Source: Mageeibacillus sp. UBA6980 (GTDB lineage Bacteria; Bacillota; Clostridia; Saccharofermentanales; Saccharofermentanaceae). Taken from it: a stretch of DNA of 64,000 nt. A model generated the notes under the pieces. The model had not been told where the DNA came from. It searched no databases and was given only the letters and a program-made list of their open reading frames with translations. Made by a program: the position numbers and the translations under genes. Positions 45,314 to 52,664 of this stretch are shown here, piece after piece (the first letter of the stretch is position 1; each line of letters starts with the position of its first letter). The stretch spans positions 11,069 to 75,068 of the forward strand of contig DJYK01000012.1 of NCBI GenBank assembly GCA_002450095.1, given 5' to 3'.

Positions 45314-46381
45314 ATGAGCATTATACCGATAGTTATACCTTCATATGAACCCGATGACCGCTTTCCGGCGATCTTAAGTGATATCAAAGAGGCGGGTCTG
45401 GGACCCGTCATCGTAGTTGATGACGGAAGCGGTGAGGCTTATAACAGCTTTTTTGAAACAGCCGAGACTTTGATAAAGGATCTTGGCGGTGTAGTCTTGC
45501 ACCATGACGGGAATAAAGGCAAAGGCCGTGCCCTTAAGACCGCTTTCTCTTATATCCTGGAGAATATCCCTGAAGCGATCGGATGCGTTACCGCCGATTC
45601 GGACGGTCAGCATTCGGTCGAATGTATCGGCAATTGCATGAAAGCTCTCGAAGAGCATTCCGACAGCCTTGTTCTTGGTGTTCGCGATTTCTCGGGTGAT
45701 GATGTCCCTTTCAAGTCGCGTGCCGGCAATAACATTACGATAATGGTCTGCAGTTACTTGTGCGGAGTCAAGGTCTCCGACACACAGACAGGTCTTAGGG
45801 GGATCCCTGCGCCCTTCATGAAAGAGCTTTTGGATGTAGAGGGCGAGAGGTTCGAGTTCGAGACGAGGATGCTGATCGTTACCCGTGACAAGTATCCTAT
45901 ATTCGAAGTACCGATAAAGACGATCTACGATTCAAAGGAGAATCATCAGACACATTTTAATCCGGTCAAGGATTCGATAAGGATATATAAGATATTCGGG
46001 AAGATGTTCGCGAAGTTCCTGTTTACTTCCTTGTCATCGGCCGTGATCGATCTTTTGCTGTTTCATATTTTCTGCAAGATGTTTACGGGGTTCTTCGAGA
46101 CTGCGGCTTATGTAATCGCTGCGACTGTTGTCGCGAGGATCATATCCTCTGCATATAACTATCTTATGAATTACAGATTCGTATTCGACAGCAATAAGAG
46201 CCATACGACTTCCTTCCCGAAGTATGTCGTGCTGGCGATAATACAGATGAGCCTGTCGGCGGGGATCGTCACATTGCTCGTCTGGCTCATGCCCCATACT
46301 CCCGAATTGGTGTTTAAGATACCGGTGGATATCATTTTGTTCCTCTTGAGTTACTATATCCAGAGGCGCTTTATCTACTGA
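45314..46381 (+). CDS. GT2 glycosyltransferase fused to a GtrA-like membrane domain
   Basis: A 355-residue fusion. Residues about 1-225 are a polyprenyl-phosphate glycosyltransferase-like GT2 domain (IPIVIPSYEPDDRF, VVDDGSGE, GNKGKGRALKTAF, TADSDGQHS, VSDTQTGLRGIP). Residues about 232-355 form four hydrophobic helices of the GtrA type (FLFTSLSSAVIDLLLFHIFC, then YNYLMNYRFVFDSNK). It would make a polyprenyl-phosphate sugar and help present it across the membrane, supplying GT-C enzymes such as those at 38204 and 39593. Starts two bases after rmlC and overlaps the next gene by one base. Confidence 0.88.
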   Translation: MSIIPIVIPSYEPDDRFPAILSDIKEAGLGPVIVVDDGSGEAYNSFFETAETLIKDLGGVVLHHDGNKGKGRALKTAFSYILENIPEAIGCVTADSDGQHSVECIGNCMKALEEHSDSLVLGVRDFSGDDVPFKSRAGNNITIMVCSYLCGVKVSDTQTGLRGIPAPFMKELLDVEGERFEFETRMLIVTRDKYPIFEVPIKTIYDSKENHQTHFNPVKDSIRIYKIFGKMFAKFLFTSLSSAVIDLLLFHIFCKMFTGFFETAAYVIAATVVARIISSAYNYLMNYRFVFDSNKSHTTSFPKYVVLAIIQMSLSAGIVTLLVWLMPHTPELVFKIPVDIILFLLSYYIQRRFIY

Positions 46382-46881
46382 TGAAACACGGGAAGACTTC
46401 GCTTTGTTATCTGATCGTCTGCGCGGTTCTTATCCTGTTCGTAATTATATTTTCCATCAGCTGGCCTGTCGGGAATAAGACGTTGGGTAATGAATACACT
46501 TCCCATATATATGCGAATTCGTCTTTCAGGCTTATGAGCGTTTTTACGGGCGACGATTATCAGTTGTTCAGTTTTAATTACGATTACAGATTCGATGATA
46601 CGTTCCGTTTTGAATTCGACAAGGCATCGGATTCGTACAGGATAATGAAGCTTTCCGATGATGAGGCTTTGTATCTCGGAACCAATTCCGATAATGAACT
46701 TATCATGAGTCCGGAAGGTTCCGGAGAGACTTTCTGCTGGCATGTTAACCGTGTGGGAAACAGCATGTACTACATGATAGTCAATGATGCGGGCTATGCT
46801 CTTTGTGAGACAGAGGATTCGCGTGCTGTCATGGCTCCCGCTGATGAGGAAAACGTCAACATGCATATGAGGCTTCAATGA
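46381..46881 (+). CDS. Single-pass membrane protein with ricin-like extracellular domain
   Basis: A 166-residue protein with one N-terminal membrane segment or uncleaved signal (about 8-28) and an extracellular domain of roughly 120 residues. The repeats YRIMKLSDDEALYLGT and FCWHVNRVGNSMYYMIVNDA, each with aromatic residues before a hydrophobic-Asn/Asp turn, resemble a ricin-type beta-trefoil lectin. No catalytic motif is seen. It overlaps the next gene, which has a similar module, by 4 bases. A carbohydrate-binding role at the surface is inferred; I do not recognise a named family. Confidence 0.5.
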   Translation: MKHGKTSLCYLIVCAVLILFVIIFSISWPVGNKTLGNEYTSHIYANSSFRLMSVFTGDDYQLFSFNYDYRFDDTFRFEFDKASDSYRIMKLSDDEALYLGTNSDNELIMSPEGSGETFCWHVNRVGNSMYYMIVNDAGYALCETEDSRAVMAPADEENVNMHMRLQ

Positions 46882-48530
46882 GTAAAATGGGCATAAAGGA
46901 GAAGGTATCGGATATCAGATGGAACAACGTTCTCGCTGTTCCCGCTTTGATACTTATCTTTACCTGTATAATAAGAAACTTCACGCCGGTGTTCGATTCG
47001 CTCATTCCCGAATTTAACGGGATCTGCATAATGGCGGCAACGATTGCAGTCCTTCTGATTCTGCTTTTTGACGGGAAGGAAAGAAAGCCGTGGACCGATT
47101 ATGCGATACCTGCAGCGGTCGCTTTGAGCCTTCTGTACTTCCTCGAAAAGGGGGATATCCGACCCGTTTTTGTTCTGCTCATCATAGCGTTAGTGATCAT
47201 GGCAGATAAAGAAATCGTGGCAGCAACCGTTTTTGCCTTTTTTGGCACCGTGTTTGGCGCGACGCTGATCTGTGCCAAGATGGGCTTTATAAGAAATTAC
47301 GATCTGTATCACATAAGAACATGCGGATTTATAAACCTTTGGGGACTTGGCCTTACATTATCACTGATGGTTTTTTCCCTTGTCGCGATCATAATTACCT
47401 CAGTACGTAACAAAAGGTTTGGCAAGCTTATAAGAGGACTGGTGCTGTCAGGACTTATATCTGTCCTTCTTGTCGGAGTCTGCCTCAAAGGACTTAATCT
47501 TCATGCAGCCGTGGAAGAGGGAATTTACGAGATATATGTATTTGATACGGGAATCGGTCTCGAAGTTCACATGAAGGGGTTTGACGATTACTGTATCGTG
47601 GCAGGCGAGGATGAGGCAACGGGCTTCTCGATCGTTCCGGTCGGGGATCACTATTTCATAACGACAGATTCCTACGGTGTGTCAAAGACTTTGTGTGTGA
47701 TCGACGGCCGGCTTACGGTCGGAAATTACGATCAGTCCGCCAATGCTCATTTATGGGACATCGAAGCCGTTCCGGATACTCCGTTTTTTATCATCTCGAA
47801 TGTAGAGACGGGACTTCGGATCAATACTTCTGACGGCAATATCGTTCTCGATGATCTGGGAGGTACGTTCAGGATCGGATCCCAAAACCTCGATTATTAC
47901 GAGGATCAGTACAACTCATCAATCCCGGGAAACAGCCTGTCCCGGGCGGAAGTAACTTCATCGAGTGAGTCGGTCTATACGGGACACGCCGTTACGCTTA
48001 CCGATATTAAGGTGAAGATGGACGGTGTTGTTCTTACGGAAGGTGAAGATTATGAGGTAACCTACTGGAATAATTACCTTCCGGGCAGAGCCTGGGCGGA
48101 TATCAGGGGTATCGGCGAATATGAAGGTGTTTTGGGATTGCCTTTTGAGATCGTCTACGGTGACAGATGTGACGATCCGTTCTACCGTGACATCGCGGAC
48201 TATGTTGTAAGGATGTACCGTATGGCATATCTGAGATATCCGTCTCCCGAAGAGGTCCGCGATTATGTGCAGATACTGGTCGGCAGCAACCGCACCCCGG
48301 ATTCCGTAGTATGGGATGCTTTCTATAACGGCGGCTTTGATGTAAGTAATGCACAGCTTATAGAAGCGGTCTACCGGCTGATGCTCCTTAGAAACGGCAG
48401 CCGGGACGAGTTGTCTTTGTGGATCGCCGAACTGGACAGAGGCGTCAGCCGTCAGGATGTGATAACTGCTATATCCGAGTCTCCTGATTATCAGAATATT
48501 TGGCATAACTTCGGAAATGCGTACAGGTGA
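46878..48530 (+). CDS. Multi-domain membrane protein: six helices, ricin-like, Ig-like and DUF4214 domains
   Basis: A 550-residue protein. About six membrane segments occupy residues 17-207, with a loop RNYDLYHIRTCGFINLWGLG like that of polymerase-type membrane proteins. A ricin-like module follows (about 210-345, with ANAHLWDIEAVPDTPFFIIS). Then an Ig-like repeat (about 358-428: VYTGHAVTLTDIKVKMDG, then NNYLPGRAWADIRGIGEYEG). Then a DUF4214-type helical domain (about 433-548: YVVRMYRMAYLRYPSPEEV). DUF4214 and this Ig-like type are common in surface proteins of Clostridia. It may tether or sense the polysaccharide. Combination unfamiliar to me. Confidence 0.7.
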   Translation: MSKMGIKEKVSDIRWNNVLAVPALILIFTCIIRNFTPVFDSLIPEFNGICIMAATIAVLLILLFDGKERKPWTDYAIPAAVALSLLYFLEKGDIRPVFVLLIIALVIMADKEIVAATVFAFFGTVFGATLICAKMGFIRNYDLYHIRTCGFINLWGLGLTLSLMVFSLVAIIITSVRNKRFGKLIRGLVLSGLISVLLVGVCLKGLNLHAAVEEGIYEIYVFDTGIGLEVHMKGFDDYCIVAGEDEATGFSIVPVGDHYFITTDSYGVSKTLCVIDGRLTVGNYDQSANAHLWDIEAVPDTPFFIISNVETGLRINTSDGNIVLDDLGGTFRIGSQNLDYYEDQYNSSIPGNSLSRAEVTSSSESVYTGHAVTLTDIKVKMDGVVLTEGEDYEVTYWNNYLPGRAWADIRGIGEYEGVLGLPFEIVYGDRCDDPFYRDIADYVVRMYRMAYLRYPSPEEVRDYVQILVGSNRTPDSVVWDAFYNGGFDVSNAQLIEAVYRLMLLRNGSRDELSLWIAELDRGVSRQDVITAISESPDYQNIWHNFGNAYR

Positions 48531-48549
48531 TTTTCTTGCCGTAACATTA

Positions 48550-48555
48550 TATAAT
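48550..48555 (+). promoter_or_regulatory. Possible -10 box before the TagB-like gene
   Basis: A perfect TATAAT at 48550-48555 lies in the 47-base gap between the DUF4214 protein gene and the glycerophosphotransferase-like gene. No convincing -35 box is found at 16-18 bases and no extended -10 TG is present, so this is tentative. Confidence 0.3.
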
Positions 48556-48577
48556 CTAACACTTGGGAGGAAATGAC

Positions 48578-49825
48578 ATGATACGCCTTTATATTGATCC
48601 CGGTACGGGTAGTATGCTGTTCTCGATACTGATAGGTATTATCGGTGTCGTTGTTTTCTTCTTAAGAACGGCATTGATCAAGATCAAGTTCATCCTCTCG
48701 GGTGGCAAGAAAGCCAAGATCGATAAGAATAAACTGCCCATAGTCATTTTCGCCGATCATAAGCGTTACTGGAATGTTTTTCAGCCGATAGTAAGCGAGC
48801 TCGATCGCAGGAAACAGAAGGTATATTACTTCACCGCTTCTCCCGATGATCCGGCATTGGAATACGGCAAGGATAAAGAATACGTTGAGTGTGAATTCAT
48901 AGGAGAGGGGAACCGGGCTTTCTCGAGACTAAATATCCTGAATGCTTACATCGTTCTGTCCACGACGCCGGGACTTGACGTCTATCAGTGGAAGAGATCC
49001 AAGACCGTTAATTATTATGTTCATATCCTTCACGCACCGGGCAACATATCGCTGTACAGAATGTTCGGTACAGATTATTACGATGCCTTGCTCCTGTCGG
49101 GAGACCATCAGGTCGATCAGACCAGAAAGCTGGAGGCCCTTCGAGGCCTTCCCCCGAAGCAGATAGAGCTTACGGGACTTACATATCTTGACGAGATGAA
49201 GAAGAGACTCGATTCTCATCCCGTTAAAAAGAACGACTCGGGGAAGAAGATCGTTCTTCTGGCTCCTTCATGGGGACCCTCCGGTATCCTTACAAAGTAC
49301 GGAGCGCCTTTCCTGGATGAGCTTATAAGTTCCGGATACCACATTATAATAAGACCGCATCCTCAGTCTTTCTCATCGGAAGCCGGCATGCTGGATAAAC
49401 TCATGAAAGCTTATCCCGAGAATGAGGATCTTGAGTGGAACAGGGATAACGATAACTTTGATGTATTGAGCAGAGCGGATATCATGATATCCGACTTCTC
49501 CGGTGTAATATTTGATTTCCTTCTCGTATTTGACAAGCCGATCATGTATGCCAATGCGGGTTTCTCCAAAGATCCGTACGATGCCTGGTGGCTTCCCGAG
49601 ACACCTTATACGTTTGAGATACTTCCCGAAGTCGGTAAAGAGATAACCGATGATTACAAGGGGCATCTTAAAGCCATGATAGATGAATGTATCAATGATC
49701 CGAGTTATGAAGCTTCGAGACAAAAGGTTCGCAATACCGTATGGAAAAACATAGGCAAGTCTACGGAATCGGTATGCGATTACCTTGTCAACAAGCTTCA
49801 GGAGTTGCAAGAAGAGGACAAGTAA
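48578..49825 (+). CDS. CDP-glycerol glycerophosphotransferase-like protein (TagB/TagF family)
   Basis: A 415-residue protein with the N-terminal motif YIDPGTGSMLFSILIGIIGV and a single membrane anchor (about 11-32), followed by a GT-B phosphotransferase domain. HILHAPGNISLYRMFGTDYY, APSWGPSGILTKYG, IIRPHPQSF and DIMISDFSGVIFDFLLVFD are the family's key segments, with the His of RPHPQ and the acidic SDFSG loop. It would transfer glycerol-phosphate (or ribitol-phosphate) from a CDP-polyol to a lipid-linked acceptor on the cytoplasmic side. ATG 48578 follows GGGAGG. It leads directly into three YidC-sulfatase fusions. Confidence 0.85.
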   Translation: MIRLYIDPGTGSMLFSILIGIIGVVVFFLRTALIKIKFILSGGKKAKIDKNKLPIVIFADHKRYWNVFQPIVSELDRRKQKVYYFTASPDDPALEYGKDKEYVECEFIGEGNRAFSRLNILNAYIVLSTTPGLDVYQWKRSKTVNYYVHILHAPGNISLYRMFGTDYYDALLLSGDHQVDQTRKLEALRGLPPKQIELTGLTYLDEMKKRLDSHPVKKNDSGKKIVLLAPSWGPSGILTKYGAPFLDELISSGYHIIIRPHPQSFSSEAGMLDKLMKAYPENEDLEWNRDNDNFDVLSRADIMISDFSGVIFDFLLVFDKPIMYANAGFSKDPYDAWWLPETPYTFEILPEVGKEITDDYKGHLKAMIDECINDPSYEASRQKVRNTVWKNIGKSTESVCDYLVNKLQELQEEDK

Positions 49826-52633
49826 TTGATACCTGCGTTCGCGACAATACTATTTGATCTTATAATCAAGCCTCTTGAACTGTTCTTCGAGGTCGTTTTC
49901 TCCATAGCAAACAGAATTGTCGGCAACCCCGGCTTTGCGATCATCCTTTTAAGTCTCGCGGTAAACTTCCTTGTACTGCCTTTGTATAAGAGAGCCGATG
50001 AGGTGCAAAAGGAGGAGAGGGAGCTTGAGGATAAGCTTGCTCCCGGAATAGAGCATATAAAGAAGACGTTTAAGGGCGATGAGCGCATGATGATGTTAAA
50101 CACATACTATGCGCAGAATAACTATTCGCCGCTTTTTGTCCTTAAAGGATCTGTCTCGCTTCTTCTGCAGATACCGTTCTTTATGGCGGCATACAGGTTC
50201 CTGTCGGGATTGAAGCTACTGAGGGGAGTGTCATTCGGACCGATAGAAGATCTCGGAGCGCCGGATCAGATGATAGTGATAGGAAGCCTCGCGATAAATG
50301 TGCTTCCCATACTGATGACGCTTATCAATTTCATATCGGGATATATATACACGAAGGGTATGCCTCTTAAGAGCAAACTGCAGTTATACGGAATGGCGCT
50401 TATATTCCTGGTACTGCTCTATAACTCGCCTTCGGGGCTGGCATTCTACTGGACTCTCAACAACGTGTTCTCGATGCTTAAGAACGTCTTCTACAGGTTC
50501 AAGCGTCCGGGATTTGCGCTCTGCCTCGTGTCGGCTTTTGCCGGGGGAGTTCTGATGCTGTATGTTAATACCTTTTATGATTCTCCCTATCCCGCAAGAC
50601 AGATCCGGCTTACCATATTCGGAATAGCTTTGGTGATCCCTTTGATCGTCGTTTTGATCAAAGGCAGATCCCCGTCTTATATAATGGGTCTGTTAAGAAA
50701 GCTTAAATATGAAGAACACAATAAGACCGTCTTTATTTTGAGCGGGTTCTTCTTGAGCGCACTTACGGGTCTTCTTATCCCGTCTTCGATAATCAAGACA
50801 TCACCTTCGGAATTTATAGATGTCATAAGCTACAGATCTCCGAATTACTATGTTATAACCGCTTTCCTTATCGCAACCGGATTCTTCGTTGTCTGGGGAG
50901 GAGTCTTTTTCCTTCTGGGAAGACGGCATACAAGATCCCTGATGAGCATATTGTGGTGGTGCGCCTGCCCCGCCTGTGCGCTCACATATCTGTTCTTCGG
51001 GACCGATCTCGGCAATCTGTCAACGGATCTTATCTACGATGAGCCCTTTATGTTCACCCCCAAAGAGCAGTTCCTTAACGGAATTGCCGTGTTCTGCATC
51101 ATGATCGTCGCTGTTCTTCTGTTGATCACATTCCGTAAGTTCACAAGTATCCTGGTATTCGCGATGCTTGCTTCTGCGGTTGGGCTCAGCATATATAACA
51201 TGAACCTTATCGAGAGAGCATTTTCCAAGGTCTCAATGGGAAGCGAGAGCGGGCTTGCGAGCATTCCGCTTTCCACGGAAGGGCAAAATGTAATGGTGAT
51301 CATGCTCGACCGCGCTCCCGGATACCTTGTTCCGTATATCTTCGAAGAGATCCCCGGGTTAGAGGAGCAGTTTGACGGATTCACCTATTATCCGAACACA
51401 TTGTCGTTCGGTTCCCATACCAAGTTTGCCGCTCCGGCGCTTTTCGGAGGATACGAATACATGCCTTCGGCAATGTGCACCATCACGGATCAGACTCTCG
51501 TCGAGAAACACAACGAGGCACTGTCGGTCCTTCCGGTCCTGTTCAGGGATGAAGGTTATGAAGTAACGATATGCGATCCTCCTTTTGCAGGTTACGAGTG
51601 GACTCCGAACCTTGATGTCTTTACGGGGGATCTGTATGAGGGTATCGACGCGTATATAACAAAAGGCAGATTCGTTGATATCGATTCGGATTTTTCCGTA
51701 CAACAGAATGCTTTGTGGGAGAGAAATTTCTTTTGCTACAGCGTATTTAAGACATGTCCTCTATTCCTTCAGATGAGTATATATAACCAGGGTAATTATA
51801 ATCAGGCCGATATAGGATTCTCGGGATCGGACTCGGAGGATGAGGAGTTTACCATGCCTCAGACCGTCTTCAATAAATCACAGGCGACGGGCGTCTCTCA
51901 GGTGTTCATGAACGCATATACGGTACTTACCAACCTCGAGTTCATCACCGATGTAAATGATGAGCCGCGCAATACTTTCATGTATATGAATAATGTTACG
52001 CCTCACAATACCATGATGCTGTCGGAGCCTGAATATGAGCCGGCACAGATAGTTGATAACAGGGAGTATGACGAGACACATCAGGACAGGTTCCAAACGC
52101 CGGTCTCGGGATATGATCTTTACATGAATTCTTCTCCTGCGCTCTCGCACTATCAGTGTAACGCAGCTTCCTACATACAGCTCGGCATATATTTTGACTA
52201 TCTGAGACAGATGGGTGTCTGGGACAACACGAGGATAATCCTCGTATCCGATCACGGGCCTACGACTGACATGTTCGGGGGACACACCATAGTGCGCGAT
52301 GTAAACATGGAGAGCTTTAACTGCCTTCTTATGGTAAAAGACTTCGGTTCGACAGGGTTTAATGTGTGTGAAGACTTTATGACGAATGCCGACGTACCGT
52401 ATCTTGCTTCAGCAGGGATCATCGAAGAACCCGTTAATCCGTTTACCGGAAATCTTCTTACCATGAACGGAAAGTACGAGCTTCCTATGCTAATATATGA
52501 TTCGGAAGACTGGAATGTTGAGGATGCGATCGCAGGTGCCGATGCTTATGCATTTGCCGAGGGAGACTGGTATTCTTTTACCGGAACCCGGATCTTTGAC
52601 AGGGATTCATGGGAGTTTGCCGGAACGAGATGA
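49826..52633 (+). CDS. YidC-like/sulfatase-like fusion protein, copy 1
   Basis: A 935-residue protein. Residues 1-230 resemble YidC/Oxa1: SLAVNFLVLPLYKRADEV (43-60), SLLLQIPFFMAAYRFL (111-126) and SPSGLAFYWTLNNVFSMLKN (201-220). The groove Arg that normally precedes the LPL motif is Asn47. A second membrane block (about 230-460) follows, then an extracellular alkaline-phosphatase/sulfatase-like domain: metal Asp495 in VMVIMLDRAPG, likely nucleophile Thr532 in SHTKFAAPALFGG, His727 in NVTPHNTM, and Asp809-His810 in LVSDHG. The start is TTG 49826, right after the TagB-like stop. Probably an external phospho- or sulfo-group transferase or hydrolase. Confidence 0.82.
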   Translation: MIPAFATILFDLIIKPLELFFEVVFSIANRIVGNPGFAIILLSLAVNFLVLPLYKRADEVQKEERELEDKLAPGIEHIKKTFKGDERMMMLNTYYAQNNYSPLFVLKGSVSLLLQIPFFMAAYRFLSGLKLLRGVSFGPIEDLGAPDQMIVIGSLAINVLPILMTLINFISGYIYTKGMPLKSKLQLYGMALIFLVLLYNSPSGLAFYWTLNNVFSMLKNVFYRFKRPGFALCLVSAFAGGVLMLYVNTFYDSPYPARQIRLTIFGIALVIPLIVVLIKGRSPSYIMGLLRKLKYEEHNKTVFILSGFFLSALTGLLIPSSIIKTSPSEFIDVISYRSPNYYVITAFLIATGFFVVWGGVFFLLGRRHTRSLMSILWWCACPACALTYLFFGTDLGNLSTDLIYDEPFMFTPKEQFLNGIAVFCIMIVAVLLLITFRKFTSILVFAMLASAVGLSIYNMNLIERAFSKVSMGSESGLASIPLSTEGQNVMVIMLDRAPGYLVPYIFEEIPGLEEQFDGFTYYPNTLSFGSHTKFAAPALFGGYEYMPSAMCTITDQTLVEKHNEALSVLPVLFRDEGYEVTICDPPFAGYEWTPNLDVFTGDLYEGIDAYITKGRFVDIDSDFSVQQNALWERNFFCYSVFKTCPLFLQMSIYNQGNYNQADIGFSGSDSEDEEFTMPQTVFNKSQATGVSQVFMNAYTVLTNLEFITDVNDEPRNTFMYMNNVTPHNTMMLSEPEYEPAQIVDNREYDETHQDRFQTPVSGYDLYMNSSPALSHYQCNAASYIQLGIYFDYLRQMGVWDNTRIILVSDHGPTTDMFGGHTIVRDVNMESFNCLLMVKDFGSTGFNVCEDFMTNADVPYLASAGIIEEPVNPFTGNLLTMNGKYELPMLIYDSEDWNVEDAIAGADAYAFAEGDWYSFTGTRIFDRDSWEFAGTR
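49937..50547 (+). repeat. 611-base tract nearly identical to 55500-56110
   Basis: This part of copy 1, covering most of the YidC-like domain, matches 55500-56110 of copy 3 with only about nine differences counted by eye and no gaps. Both ends are sharp: after the GCCGGGGG at the right edge the two genes diverge at once. Copy 2 lacks this similarity level. The pattern points to gene conversion or a recent recombination. Confidence 0.9.
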
Positions 52634-52664
52634 ATGCGTTATATACATTGCTGATATATCCTCT
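52598..52664 (+). repeat. 67-base junction repeat, first copy
   Basis: Spans the end of copy 1 and the start of copy 2 of the YidC-sulfatase genes. It corresponds to 55372-55438 at the copy 2/copy 3 junction with a handful of mismatches. It includes the overlapping ATGA stop/start. Such repeats are what a tandem duplication would leave behind. Confidence 0.85.

Noticed and set aside
49826..50545. Possibility that copy 1 is the housekeeping yidC
   Set aside because: It is not next to rnpA, jag or mnmE, is fused to a sulfatase-like domain, occurs in three copies, and lacks the groove Arg. A true yidC is expected elsewhere in the genome.
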